Shown in pieces: positions 1 through 9,649 of a DNA stretch of 64,000 nt. The DNA comes from Paracoccaceae bacterium (GTDB lineage: Bacteria > Pseudomonadota > Alphaproteobacteria > Rhodobacterales > Rhodobacteraceae): assembly GCA_024639125.1 (NCBI GenBank), contig JAHEJA010000003.1, positions 1-64,000 on the forward strand. The letters are read 5' to 3'. The position numbers were made by a program, and so were the translations under genes. The notes below the pieces were generated by a model. It searched no databases, had not been told where the DNA came from, and was given only the letters and a program-made list of their open reading frames with translations. Within the stretch, counting starts at the first letter, position 1; every line of letters starts with the position of its first letter.

Positions 1-2178
1 TTAAAACTTCTTTTGTGCTTTACTGCGATATGTTCTTGTTCCTCCGCGGCCACCTGTCGAGCGGCCTTTGGATTTTACGGCGGCTTCGCTGGCGGCTGCG
101 ACTGCGGATTGGCGGGCGAGGGGGTCGTCTGAGACCACAAGGTCCACGGCTTCGAGCCGTTTGACTTCGTCGCGTAGGCGGGCGGCTTCTTCGAATTCTA
201 GGTTCTCTGCGGCTTTGCGCATATCTGTGCGTAGCCCTTGCAAGACAGCCTGAAGGTTTGCGCCGGCCAGAGGTTTGTCAATTTTCGCGGTGACGCGGGA
301 CATGTCTGTGTCGCCTTGGAACAACCCTGCCAAAACATCGTCCACGTTCTTTTTGACGGTGGCTGGGGTGATGCCGTGTTTTTCGTTATAGGCCATTTGC
401 TTTAGGCGGCGGCGATCCGTTTCAGCCAAAGCGCGTTCCATGGATCCAGTGATGCGATCGGCATACATGATCACGCGACCTTCGGCGTTTCGTGCGGCGC
501 GCCCGATGGTTTGCACAAGTGAGGTTTCAGACCGCAAGAAGCCTTCTTTGTCGGCATCAAGGATCGCGACCAATCCACATTCGGGAATATCTAGACCCTC
601 TCTTAAGAGGTTGATACCGATCAATACATCAAAGGCTCCAAGCCGCAGATCACGCAGGATTTCGATGCGTTCCAGCGTATCAATATCCGAATGCATGTAG
701 CGCACTTTGATACCCTGTTCGTGCATATATTCGGTCAAATCCTCGGCCATGCGTTTGGTCAAAGTTGTGACTAAGGTCCGCATGCCTTGGGCGGTGACTT
801 TGCGGACCTCGTCTAATAGGTCGTCTACTTGCATGTCCACAGGGCGGATTTCGACCATCGGATCCAAAAGCCCAGTCGGGCGGATAACCTGTTCGGTAAA
901 GACGCCCCCAGTTTGTTCAAGTTCCCAACGGCTGGGTGTCGCGCTTACAAAAACCGATTGCGGGCGCATTGCGTCCCATTCTTCGAATTTAAGCGGGCGG
1001 TTGTCCATACAGCTGGGCAATCGGAACCCATGTTCGGCAAGTGTGAATTTGCGCCGGTAATCGCCCTTGTACATGCCGCCAATTTGGGGAACGGACACGT
1101 GGCTTTCGTCTGCAAAGACAATCGCATTGTCAGGAATAAATTCGAACAACGTGGGTGGCGGTTCCCCGGGCGCGCGCCCCGTCAGATAACGCGAATAGTT
1201 TTCAATGCCGTTGCACACGCCTGTTGCTTCGAGCATTTCCAGATCAAAGTTTGTGCGTTGCTCAAGCCGCTGCGCTTCGAGCAATTTACCTTCGCTGACC
1301 AGTTGATCCAACCGCTGGCGCAGTTCTTTTTTGATACTGATCAAGGCCTGCTGCATTGTGGGTTTTGGCGTCACATAGTGCGAATTCGCATAGATCCTGA
1401 TTTGATCAAAGGTACCGGTTTTTTCGCCCGTCAATGGATCAAATTCAGTTATGTTTTCCAATTCGTCCCCAAAGAAAGACAGCCGCCATGCGCGATCTTC
1501 TAGGTGAGCGGGAAAGATTTCCAAAACGTCGCCGCGCACGCGGAATGACCCCCGTTGAAAGGATTGGTCATTGCGGCGGTATTGCTGTGCCACGAGGTCG
1601 GCCATGATTTGACGTTGATCAAAGTTTGACCCAACTTTGAGGTCTTGAGTCATGGCGCCATAGGTTTCAACCGAGCCTATCCCGTAAATACAGCTGACCG
1701 ACGCGATAATGATAACGTCATCCCGTTCGAGCAAGGCCCGCGTCGCCGAGTGGCGCATACGGTCGATTTGTTCGTTAATCTGGCTTTCTTTTTCTATGTA
1801 TGTGTCAGAGCGCGCAACATAGGCTTCGGGTTGGTAATAGTCATAGAAGCTTACGAAATATTCAACGGCATTGTCAGGAAAGAAGCCTTTGAATTCGCCA
1901 TAAAGCTGGGCTGCTAGGGTTTTGTTCGGGGCCAGAATAATGGCGGGCCTTTGGGTTGCTTCGATGATTTTCGCCATCGTATAGGTTTTACCCGTTCCTG
2001 TTGCCCCCAAGAGCACTTGATCACGATCCCCGTCAAAAATACCTTGGGAAAGTTCTTTGATCGCGGTGGGTTGGTCACCTGCGGGGCTGAAATCTGAGGC
2101 CATGACCAGTTGTTTGCCACCCTCTAATTTTGGACGCGCACGTACATCGCCAGTGGCATGACCGAGTTCTTGTTTCAT
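1..2178 (-). CDS. uvrB: Excinuclease ABC subunit B (UvrB)
   Basis: UvrB is the damage-verifying helicase-like subunit of nucleotide excision repair; UvrA loads it onto DNA and it recruits UvrC. The 725-residue protein is complete, with its TAA stop on the first bases of the window. The Walker A motif GATGTGKT is at about residues 58-65, followed by the tyrosine-rich beta-hairpin region ([10 protein letters not shown]), a DESH helicase box, and a C-terminal UVR motif ([15 protein letters not shown]) that binds UvrC. I start at 2178 because an AAAGGAG ribosome binding site lies just upstream; an in-frame extension to 2226 has no such support. The gene is divergent from the complex I accessory gene. 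I found no clear alphaproteobacterial LexA box (GAAC or GTTC direct repeat) in the shared upstream region. Identification is secure. Confidence 0.98.
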   Translation of the reverse strand: MKQELGHATGDVRARPKLEGGKQLVMASDFSPAGDQPTAIKELSQGIFDGDRDQVLLGATGTGKTYTMAKIIEATQRPAIILAPNKTLAAQLYGEFKGFFPDNAVEYFVSFYDYYQPEAYVARSDTYIEKESQINEQIDRMRHSATRALLERDDVIIIASVSCIYGIGSVETYGAMTQDLKVGSNFDQRQIMADLVAQQYRRNDQSFQRGSFRVRGDVLEIFPAHLEDRAWRLSFFGDELENITEFDPLTGEKTGTFDQIRIYANSHYVTPKPTMQQALISIKKELRQRLDQLVSEGKLLEAQRLEQRTNFDLEMLEATGVCNGIENYSRYLTGRAPGEPPPTLFEFIPDNAIVFADESHVSVPQIGGMYKGDYRRKFTLAEHGFRLPSCMDNRPLKFEEWDAMRPQSVFVSATPSRWELEQTGGVFTEQVIRPTGLLDPMVEIRPVDMQVDDLLDEVRKVTAQGMRTLVTTLTKRMAEDLTEYMHEQGIKVRYMHSDIDTLERIEILRDLRLGAFDVLIGINLLREGLDIPECGLVAILDADKEGFLRSETSLVQTIGRAARNAEGRVIMYADRITGSMERALAETDRRRLKQMAYNEKHGITPATVKKNVDDVLAGLFQGDTDMSRVTAKIDKPLAGANLQAVLQGLRTDMRKAAENLEFEEAARLRDEVKRLEAVDLVVSDDPLARQSAVAAASEAAVKSKGRSTGGRGGTRTYRSKAQKKF

Positions 2179-2310
2179 TGCAGGCTCCTTTGGCGGTAAT
2201 CTAGGGGGCAAAGCGTGAACTTCCAAGGTGAAAGCGCGGATTTTTATATTAAGGGCTTTGTTGGGGTGTCAGAGTTGTATTATTACGCTGGCTCCTGTTG
2301 ATCGCGGGCT

Positions 2311-2331
2311 TGAGTATTTTGGGCAAAAAGA
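2311..2331 (+). repeat. Extragenic repeat, copy 1
   Basis: The stretch GAGTATTTTGGGCAAAAAGA recurs, with few changes, at 28664-28684. Both copies are preceded by a GC-rich string and lie between genes. I recall similar GAGTATTTT-type strings in intergenic DNA of Rhodobacteraceae, but cannot confirm it here. The right part of this copy overlaps the -35 position of the promoter proposed next to it. Confidence 0.5.
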
Positions 2332-2347
2332 AAACCTTATGTATAAT
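2318..2347 (+). promoter_or_regulatory. Candidate sigma70 promoter for the NDUFS4-type gene
   Basis: A perfect TATAAT at 2342-2347 is preceded, 18 bases upstream, by TTGGGC at 2318-2323 as a weak -35. This would put the transcript start near 2354 and leave about 60 bases before the gene's start codon. The call is based on sequence only. Confidence 0.45.
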
Positions 2348-2416
2348 TTGACCTATGGGGGACTTGTTTTAGGACGTGAAATTCAGCATAAGTTGGACAA
2401 ATTAGGAGTCATGGAT

Positions 2417-2728
2417 ATGCGTGCACGTATTTACAAACCAGCAAAGACTGCGATGTCATCTGGAACCGCAAAAACACGGGAATGGGTCTTGGAGTTTGCA
2501 CAGTCGAGCGCCAGAGAAGTTGACCCTTTGATGGGGTGGACATCCTCTGATGATACCCAGACACAAGTGAAATTGCGGTTTGAGAGCAAAGAGGCAGCTG
2601 TGTCCTATGCGGCGGAAAAGGGCATCGAAGTTGATGTTGTTGAGCCGAAATCACGCAAGTTAAACATTCGCGCTGGCGGGTATGGCGAAAATTTCGCAAC
2701 CAACCGTCGTGGTGTTTGGACGCACTGA
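2417..2728 (+). CDS. NADH dehydrogenase accessory subunit, NDUFS4 type (ETC complex I conserved region)
   Basis: The protein has 103 residues and matches the 'ETC complex I subunit conserved region' family, the bacterial counterpart of mitochondrial NDUFS4 (18 kDa, AQDQ). It opens with [26 protein letters not shown] and continues with the family's W-x-S-S-x-D stretch and a C-terminal [19 protein letters not shown]-like tail. In alphaproteobacteria such proteins are supernumerary peripheral-arm subunits of respiratory complex I, usually encoded away from the nuo operon, as here. I chose the ATG at 2417 because AGGAG at 2404-2408 sits 8 bases upstream; the ATG at 2411 would leave only 2 bases. 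A strong terminator follows, so this is probably a single-gene transcript. Confidence 0.85.
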   Translation: MRARIYKPAKTAMSSGTAKTREWVLEFAQSSAREVDPLMGWTSSDDTQTQVKLRFESKEAAVSYAAEKGIEVDVVEPKSRKLNIRAGGYGENFATNRRGVWTH

Positions 2729-2757
2729 ATTATTAGAGCGATTTTTACGATCCAAGG

Positions 2758-2782
2758 GGCGTCGCAATGCGGCGCCTTTTTT
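2758..2782 (+). terminator. Rho-independent terminator after the NDUFS4-type gene
   Basis: An 8-bp stem GGCGTCGC / GCGGCGCC (one G-T pair) with an AAT loop is followed by six T residues. It ends the transcript 50 bases past the stop codon. Confidence 0.85.
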
Positions 2783-2900
2783 GTTGGCTTGGACAAAACG
2801 GACTTTAACAAGGAGAATGCACACAGGCGGTTGAGTTTTTGTTTATTTGGCTCATAGGCTAGGTCATTTTAAGAGCAACCGCGATGATGGAGGTCAGGGT

Positions 2901-3275
2901 GTGAGTGACACATATCAAAAAGGCATGGAGGTGCGCCGCTCCGTTTTAGGAGATGCGCATGTGGATCGGGCCGAGGCGAACAAGACACCTTTGGATGAGG
3001 CGTTTCAAACCCTGATCACTGAGGGGGCTTGGGGATCCGTTTGGGCGCGCGATCAGTTTAGCAAGCGTGAGCGTAGCATTGTGACCTTGGCGCTTTTGGC
3101 GGGGCAAGGCAATTGGGAAGAAATCGCAATGCATGTGCGCGCAACCAAAAATACGGGCGCAACCCCCGAAGACATGATTGAAGCCATGTTGCATGTTGCG
3201 ATTTATTGCGGCGTTCCCAAGGCGAACCATGCGATCAAAATCATCAAACAAACCTTAGAAGAAGAGGGTCGCTAA
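2901..3275 (+). CDS. pcaC: 4-carboxymuconolactone decarboxylase (PcaC)
   Basis: PcaC decarboxylates gamma-carboxymuconolactone to beta-ketoadipate enol-lactone in the protocatechuate branch of the beta-ketoadipate pathway. The protein has 124 residues, normal for the family, with the CMD-fold features [17 protein letters not shown] and the E-x7-C-x2-H-like region ([20 protein letters not shown]). I start at GTG 2901 because GGAGG at 2889-2893 lies 7 bases upstream; an in-frame ATG at 2847 has no binding site. It is the first gene of pcaC-pcaH-pcaG-BKACE, and its TAA is one base from the pcaH ATG. The partners PcaB and PcaD are not in this window, so the pathway must be completed elsewhere. 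Confidence 0.93.
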   Translation: MSDTYQKGMEVRRSVLGDAHVDRAEANKTPLDEAFQTLITEGAWGSVWARDQFSKRERSIVTLALLAGQGNWEEIAMHVRATKNTGATPEDMIEAMLHVAIYCGVPKANHAIKIIKQTLEEEGR

Positions 3276-3276
3276 T

Positions 3277-4014
3277 ATGGCGCATCACAAGGGACCGTTG
3301 GGCGAATTTTATATGCGGGATCGCCAGAGGCATCCGCCGGCACTTGCTCAGGATTATAAAACATCCGTATCAAGATCGCCCCGTTTTGCAGCATTGTCGC
3401 TGGATCAAACGGTGTCTGAAATCACAGGGCCGACCTTTGGGCATGGTGATATTGCAGCGATTGACAATGATTTGATCAAGAACTTTGCGCAGGATGGGGA
3501 TCCGATTGGGGAACGTATTGTTCTGCATGGTCGGGTTTTGGATGAAAATGCCCGTCCTGTGCCGAATACTTTGGTCGAAATCTGGCAGGCCAATGCCGGA
3601 GGGCGTTATCGTCATAAGAAAGATATGTATCTCGCACCGATTGATCCGAACTTTGGGGGATGTGGGCGCACGATGACGGATGAAAACGGATATTACTTTT
3701 TCCGTACGATCAAGCCGGGGGCCTATCCTTGGCGCAATTGGGTGAACAATTGGCGGCCTGCGCATATTCACATGTCGGTTTTTGGCACCAGTTTTACCCA
3801 ACGCTTGATCACCCAGCTATATTTCGAGGGCGATCCGTTGATCCCAAAATGTCCAATCGTTCAAAGCTTGCCTGATCAGGATGCTGTTGATCAATTGATT
3901 GCAGCGCTTGATTTGAATGCAAGTCTTCCGCTGGATAGCTTGGCATATAAGTTTGATGTGGTGTTGCGTGGGCGACGCTCGACCCTGTTTGAAAATCGAT
4001 TGGAGGGTAATTGA
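3277..4014 (+). CDS. pcaH: Protocatechuate 3,4-dioxygenase beta subunit (PcaH)
   Basis: This is the iron-bearing subunit of the intradiol dioxygenase that opens protocatechuate to 3-carboxy-cis,cis-muconate. It has 245 residues. The four ferric ligands typical of the family can be placed at Tyr111 (GGRYRHKKD), Tyr150 (GAYPWRNW), His163 and His165 ([12 protein letters not shown]). The N-terminal segment up to about residue 75 is the intradiol dioxygenase N-terminal extension, followed by the beta-sandwich core. It sits between pcaC (1 base away) and pcaG (1 base between stop and start), which fits translational coupling and equal subunit supply. Identity is secure. Confidence 0.97.
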   Translation: MAHHKGPLGEFYMRDRQRHPPALAQDYKTSVSRSPRFAALSLDQTVSEITGPTFGHGDIAAIDNDLIKNFAQDGDPIGERIVLHGRVLDENARPVPNTLVEIWQANAGGRYRHKKDMYLAPIDPNFGGCGRTMTDENGYYFFRTIKPGAYPWRNWVNNWRPAHIHMSVFGTSFTQRLITQLYFEGDPLIPKCPIVQSLPDQDAVDQLIAALDLNASLPLDSLAYKFDVVLRGRRSTLFENRLEGN

Positions 4015-4015
4015 G

Positions 4016-4636
4016 ATGACACAATCGCTATCTTATTTGCGTGAAACACCATCACAAACTGCGGGTCCTTATGTGCATATCGGGCTTGCGCCCGGGGCCG
4101 CCGGATTTCAGATATATGACCAAGAGTTGGGAACGGATATTGCCGGCCCAACTGCCAAAGGCGAACGTATTCGCGTCACGGGGCGCGTGTTGGATGGCAC
4201 AGGAACGCCAGTGCGGGATGTGTTGCTGGAAACATGGCAAGCGAATGCGGATGGTATTTATGCGCATCCAGAGGATCCCCGTTTTGATGCTGTCGAAGAC
4301 GGGTTTCGTGGATGGGGTCGGATCATTAGTGATTTTGATACCGGTGAATGGGCATTCGAGACGATCAAGCCCGGCGCCTGTGCCGGACGGAATGGGGCGA
4401 TGCAAGCCCCGCATATTTCGTTTTGGATTGTGGCGCGTGGGATTAACCTTGGGCTCACGACGCGGATGTATTTTTCGGACGTGGACAATTCCAAGGACCC
4501 TGTGATTAACATGGTCGAGCATGACGTGCGTCGCGATACATTGATCGCTAAACGCAGCATAGAAAATGGGACAGTCGTTTACCACTTTGACATTGTGTTG
4601 CAGGGTGAAAACGAAACTGTCTTTTTTGATATATAG
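4016..4636 (+). CDS. pcaG: Protocatechuate 3,4-dioxygenase alpha subunit (PcaG)
   Basis: PcaG is the structural partner of PcaH and lines the active site without binding iron. The protein has 206 residues, with the conserved opening LRETPSQTAGPYVHIGL, the core RVLDGTGTPVRDVLLETWQANADG, and a C-terminal YHFDIVLQG strand. As expected for the alpha subunit, the positions of the PcaH iron ligands are changed (for example APHISFWI instead of AHIHMSVF). I start at 4016 because GGAGG at 4002-4006 is 9 bases upstream. A reading frame open further upstream only overlaps pcaH. The BKACE gene follows after 9 bases. Confidence 0.96.
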   Translation: MTQSLSYLRETPSQTAGPYVHIGLAPGAAGFQIYDQELGTDIAGPTAKGERIRVTGRVLDGTGTPVRDVLLETWQANADGIYAHPEDPRFDAVEDGFRGWGRIISDFDTGEWAFETIKPGACAGRNGAMQAPHISFWIVARGINLGLTTRMYFSDVDNSKDPVINMVEHDVRRDTLIAKRSIENGTVVYHFDIVLQGENETVFFDI

Positions 4637-4645
4637 GAAAAGAAA

Positions 4646-5479
4646 ATGGGAAAACCTTGTATTATTTGTGTCGCGATTACGGGATCGGTTCCGACGCAGG
4701 CTGACAATCCTGCGGTTCCAGTGACGATTGCTGAACAAATCGAAAGCACCCATGCGGCGTTTGAAGCAGGGGCAACAATCGCGCATTGCCACGTGCGCGA
4801 CGAGAATGGCAAACCGACGTCTGATCCGGATCGTTTTGCGCGCCTGATGGAGGGTCTGCGCGACCATTGCCCCGGTATGATTATTCAGCTGTCCACAGGG
4901 GGCCGTTCAGGGGCAGGGCGGGAACGTGGCGGCATGTTGTCCCTTCGTCCGGATATGGCGTCGCTTACGGTTGGGTCTAACAATTTTCCAACACGGGTTT
5001 ATGAAAATGCGCCGGATTTGGTGGATTGGTTGGCATCAGAAATGCGCACCTATGACATCAAACCGGAAATCGAGGCGTTCGATTTGTCCCATATTCATCA
5101 AGCCGCCGCCATGAACCGAGATGGGCGCTTGGCCGGCAAGCTCTATGTGCAGTTTGTTATGGGCGTCAAAAACGCGATGCCGGCGGATAAGGACACATTT
5201 GATTTCTATGTCAAAACGGTCAAACGTCTAGCACCAGAGGCCGAATGGTGCGGGGCTGGAATTGGGTCAAACCAAATCGTACTGAATGAATGGTGTGTTG
5301 CGAATGGCGGTCACGCACGCACGGGGCTTGAAGATAACATACGTTTGGACAAATCAACCTTGGCCCCGTCTAATGCCGCTTTGGTGGCGCGTGTGAGCGC
5401 GCTGTGTGAACAATACGAACGCCCCGTCGCCACATGGCAGCAAGCGCGTGACATTTTGGATTTGCGACCAGCAACCTAA
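4646..5479 (+). CDS. DUF849 / BKACE family beta-keto acid cleavage enzyme
   Basis: The 277-residue protein belongs to the BKACE family (DUF849; 3-keto-5-aminohexanoate cleavage protein). These zinc TIM-barrel enzymes react a beta-keto acid with acetyl-CoA to give acetoacetate and a CoA ester. The metal-binding HxH is visible in AHCHVRDENGKPTSDP at about residues 46-48, followed by the family motifs LSTGGRSG and EIEAFDLSHI. It is the last gene of pcaC-pcaH-pcaG-BKACE, with only 9 bases after pcaG and a GGAAAAG binding site. From context I infer a beta-ketoadipate-like substrate, yielding succinyl-CoA and acetoacetate, as a bypass of the PcaIJ/PcaF steps. The substrate cannot be read from the sequence alone. 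Confidence 0.88.
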   Translation: MGKPCIICVAITGSVPTQADNPAVPVTIAEQIESTHAAFEAGATIAHCHVRDENGKPTSDPDRFARLMEGLRDHCPGMIIQLSTGGRSGAGRERGGMLSLRPDMASLTVGSNNFPTRVYENAPDLVDWLASEMRTYDIKPEIEAFDLSHIHQAAAMNRDGRLAGKLYVQFVMGVKNAMPADKDTFDFYVKTVKRLAPEAEWCGAGIGSNQIVLNEWCVANGGHARTGLEDNIRLDKSTLAPSNAALVARVSALCEQYERPVATWQQARDILDLRPAT

Positions 5480-5483
5480 GGGA

Positions 5484-6691
<1,208 letters not shown>

Positions 6692-6751
6692 TCATGCATC
6701 GTGCCCACCTAATAAGGCCGAAATTCTGCAAAAAATTGGTACTTTTCGAAC

Positions 6752-7603
6752 ATGGATACACCTTCGATCCCGTCTTTTACTCTTTACGGAGAGGTGCAAG
6801 ATTTCCCCGATCTTTTGCATCTTGAGAATATCTCTGAACGTGCGGCTGGATTGGATTGGACCATTGATATTCATCGCCATGCCAACCTTGCGCAATTGCT
6901 ATGGGTGGCCAGTGGCGAAGGGGAAATGTTGCTGGATGGGGATCGGCGCGATTTTGGCGGCAACACCTTGGTTTTTATGCCGCCCAATATTCCACATGGG
7001 TATTTCTTTCGGGGCGGCACCGAAGGGTCGGTCGTCACGATTCCTGTGCAATTTTTGGGTCAGGCCATTTTCGAAGAATCCGCGCTTAATCGGATTTTAT
7101 ATGCGCCTCGGGTTTTGAAAACAGATACGCGCATTGAATTGCTTATGACGGATATCCGGCGCGAATATCATAACGATTACGCGTTTCGCTCAGATGCGCT
7201 TATGCTGTCTGTCGCACAGATTTTGCTATGGATCTTGCGGCACCCCGATTTGGCCAGAGACGAACGACCACTCAGCGGTTATCAAATGTTGTATGCACGG
7301 TTCCAAACCTTGCTTGAGGACCAGTTTAAAACCAATAAATCCGTGTCAGACTTCGCAAGCGAATTGGGCGTGACCCCGACGCATTTAAACCGCGCGTGTA
7401 AATCCGTAACGGGGGCGTCTGTGTCGTCGTTAATTCGGGACCGGTCTATTCACGAAGCAAAACGGTTGTTGGCCTATACCGCGTTGACTGTTGCCGAAGT
7501 TGGCTACGAATTGGGCTATCTTGATCCGGCCTATTTCACCCGCGTATTTCGCATGGCCACGGGGCAAACGCCCAAAGCGTTCCGCGCCCGCGTGCAATCC
7601 TGA
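6752..7603 (+). CDS. AraC-family regulator, probable activator of pobA
   Basis: The protein has 283 residues. The N-terminal half is a cupin-like effector domain (HRHANLAQLLWVASGEGEML, then FMPPNIPHGYFF). The last 100 residues hold two helix-turn-helix motifs, the first in SDFASELGVTPTHLNRACKS and the second in VAEVGYELGYLDPAYFTRVF. It is divergent from pobA with 93 bases between the two starts, matching the known pobR/pobC-pobA layout, so I infer that it senses 4-hydroxybenzoate and activates pobA. Neither a LysR-type pcaQ nor another pca regulator is in the window. I see no clear operator repeat in the shared promoter region. Confidence 0.85.
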   Translation: MDTPSIPSFTLYGEVQDFPDLLHLENISERAAGLDWTIDIHRHANLAQLLWVASGEGEMLLDGDRRDFGGNTLVFMPPNIPHGYFFRGGTEGSVVTIPVQFLGQAIFEESALNRILYAPRVLKTDTRIELLMTDIRREYHNDYAFRSDALMLSVAQILLWILRHPDLARDERPLSGYQMLYARFQTLLEDQFKTNKSVSDFASELGVTPTHLNRACKSVTGASVSSLIRDRSIHEAKRLLAYTALTVAEVGYELGYLDPAYFTRVFRMATGQTPKAFRARVQS

Positions 7604-7609
7604 CTGGCT

Positions 7610-8419
7610 TTAGAAATTGGGTGTGACACCGTCAAGCTGCAAGGCTTTGATCAAATCACGCAGCTCTTGACGTGCGGCGACGTTTGAAATGTTCAGTTGC
7701 TTGACGCCCACTTCTTTTAGATCCAAGAGCGTTAATCCACGGGGGAAAAGTTCGCGGAAAATGACCCGTTCATTAAAGCCCGGCGCAATACGGAACCCAA
7801 TGCGATCCGCCAACATATCTAGCGCGCGCTCCATCTTTTGTTTGTTGACCATTTGTTGCGCGCCAACGCGGTTGCGCATCACGATCCAATCAATCGGCTT
7901 TAGCCCCGCTTGCGCCCGCAGCTGACGAGCGTGCCAAACCATTTCGGAATACACAGACGGACCGACGATTTTTTCACCATCCGGGCTGACATGCGCCAAG
8001 AGATCAAAATCAACAAAGCTGTCGTTCAAAGGCGTGATTAATGTGTCTGCAAGGGAATGCGCCACTTGGCTTAGGCGGGTGTGTGATCCGGGGCAATCAA
8101 TCATGATGTAATCGGATTGCGGTTCCATTTCTGTGATCGCCGCTGACAAGCGATGATCATAAATGTTTTCCCCAGACGGAATATTGGCTTGATCAATCTT
8201 GGGCAGGTCAAAAAATGCCGGACTAGGAAGGTTCACACCTTCGGCAGCCATGAATTCGTGCCGATTTAAGCAATAGCGCCCAAAGGTTTGCTGACGCAGA
8301 TCCAGATCAAGCGCGCTGACACGAAACCCCATCCGTGACAAGGCGGTGGCAACATGCATCGTTACCGTGGATTTGCCTGCCCCACCTTTTTCATTTCCGA
8401 CCACAATAATATGTGCCAT
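7610..8419 (-). CDS. mipZ: MipZ division-plane positioning ATPase
   Basis: MipZ is an alphaproteobacterial ParA/MinD-family ATPase that binds ParB at the chromosome poles and blocks FtsZ assembly there, so that division occurs at midcell. The 269-residue protein begins HIIVVGNEKGGAGKST, with the deviant Walker A KGGAGKST at residues 11-18, then LDLDLRQQTFGRY (Walker A') and YIMIDCPGSHT (Walker B). The stretch NRVGAQQMVNKQKMERAL and the tail with RGLTLLDLKEVGVKQLN are typical of MipZ rather than plasmid ParA. It lies 84 bases downstream of rmuC in the same direction, possibly as the last gene of mutL-rmuC-mipZ, and ends facing the AraC gene. Confidence 0.93.
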   Translation of the reverse strand: MAHIIVVGNEKGGAGKSTVTMHVATALSRMGFRVSALDLDLRQQTFGRYCLNRHEFMAAEGVNLPSPAFFDLPKIDQANIPSGENIYDHRLSAAITEMEPQSDYIMIDCPGSHTRLSQVAHSLADTLITPLNDSFVDFDLLAHVSPDGEKIVGPSVYSEMVWHARQLRAQAGLKPIDWIVMRNRVGAQQMVNKQKMERALDMLADRIGFRIAPGFNERVIFRELFPRGLTLLDLKEVGVKQLNISNVAARQELRDLIKALQLDGVTPNF

Positions 8420-8503
8420 TTTCTAAATTCCAGACTAATTGCATCCCAGTTTGACTTGTATAGTGCCTGTCTTGCCCAAGGTGAAGCAGACATTGACCTG
8501 TGC

Positions 8504-9649
8504 TTACGGTTTTCCCGCTATTGGTACAACTGTTTCGCTTGGCTCAGGGGCCAATTCTTCGAAATCGAAATTGTCCAAACGGCGCGCGCGACGGCCCGCT
8601 TTGTCAGCACTGATTTTTATTTCGGATATATCTTTTGCGGCTTGCCCAAAATGACGGTCAAGGTTTTCAACCCGTGTGCCCAACCGTTCCACATCTTGGA
8701 ACAAAAGCCCCAATTCACGGCGAATGGCTCCGGCTTGTTCACGCATGCGGGCATCCTTTAGGATCGCGCGCATGGTGTTCAGGGTCGCCATACAGGTGGT
8801 CGGGGACACTATCCAAACGCGGGCAGCAAATCCATCACGGACGACTTCGGGGAAATTGGCGTGAAGCTCTGCGTACACCGCTTCTGAGGGCAAAAACATC
8901 AATGCTCCGTCGGCGGTTTCCCCCTCGAGGATATATTTTTCGGAAATGTCTTTGATGTGTTTTCGCACAGACGAGCGTAGCAATTTGGCGGCTTCGTTTA
9001 ATTCCCAATCGGTGGTGGCATTTCGGATGGCTTCATAGGCTTCTAGCGGAAATTTGCTATCAATCACAATTGGCCCCGGGGGGTTCGGCAAATGAATTAG
9101 ACAATCTGCGCGCCGCCCGTTTGATAACGTTGCCTGAAGCGTGTAGCTGTCGCTTGGCAATGCTTTTGTCACGATGTCATTCAGCTGAATTTCCCCAAAG
9201 GCACCACGTGTTTGTTTGTTCGACAGAATATCCTGAAGACTTAGCACATCACCCGATAGTTTGGTGATATTTGCCTGTGCCTTGTCGATCGCTTCGAGCC
9301 GTTGCTGCAATTCACCAAGCGATTGGGATGTGCGCCGCGCCGAGCCATGCAGGTTTTCATTCATCTGTTGCTGTACTTGGCCCAAACGCTTTTCCAGCAG
9401 TTGCAACATGTTCGATTGCTGCGCGGCTTGGGCTTCGGAAACATGGTGCAAGCCACCTGCAAGCCGTTCCTGACCATCGCCCAAGGCTTGGACCCGCTGG
9501 CCCAATGAGTGCATTTGATGTGCCAATGGCACTGCTAGATTGGCCGAACGTGACGCCGAGCGCAGGGTCAAAAACAGCATGATAAACACCAAGGCGCCTA
9601 TCCCAATAAGCACCAAGGTCAGCGGATCATTTAGGTCTAGCGTCGTCAT
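8504..9649 (-). CDS. rmuC: DNA recombination protein RmuC homologue
   Basis: RmuC proteins limit DNA inversions and structural rearrangements and carry a nuclease-like core. This one has 381 residues. A membrane helix lies near the N-terminus (LTLVLIGIGALVFIMLFLTL), then a coiled coil at about residues 40-130, then the RmuC domain (GAFGEIQLNDIV, IVIDSKFPLEAYE, GALMFLPSEAVYAEL). The helix suggests anchoring to the inner membrane. Its ATG overlaps the mutL stop in a TAATG junction, so the two genes are translationally coupled, which suits a shared genome-stability role. Confidence 0.93.
   Translation of the reverse strand: MTTLDLNDPLTLVLIGIGALVFIMLFLTLRSASRSANLAVPLAHQMHSLGQRVQALGDGQERLAGGLHHVSEAQAAQQSNMLQLLEKRLGQVQQQMNENLHGSARRTSQSLGELQQRLEAIDKAQANITKLSGDVLSLQDILSNKQTRGAFGEIQLNDIVTKALPSDSYTLQATLSNGRRADCLIHLPNPPGPIVIDSKFPLEAYEAIRNATTDWELNEAAKLLRSSVRKHIKDISEKYILEGETADGALMFLPSEAVYAELHANFPEVVRDGFAARVWIVSPTTCMATLNTMRAILKDARMREQAGAIRRELGLLFQDVERLGTRVENLDRHFGQAAKDISEIKISADKAGRRARRLDNFDFEELAPEPSETVVPIAGKP

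Noticed and set aside
2179-2416. Possible SOS (LexA) box upstream of uvrB
   Set aside because: A GAAC is present near 2218, but the second half does not fall at the 7-base spacing of the alphaproteobacterial direct repeat.
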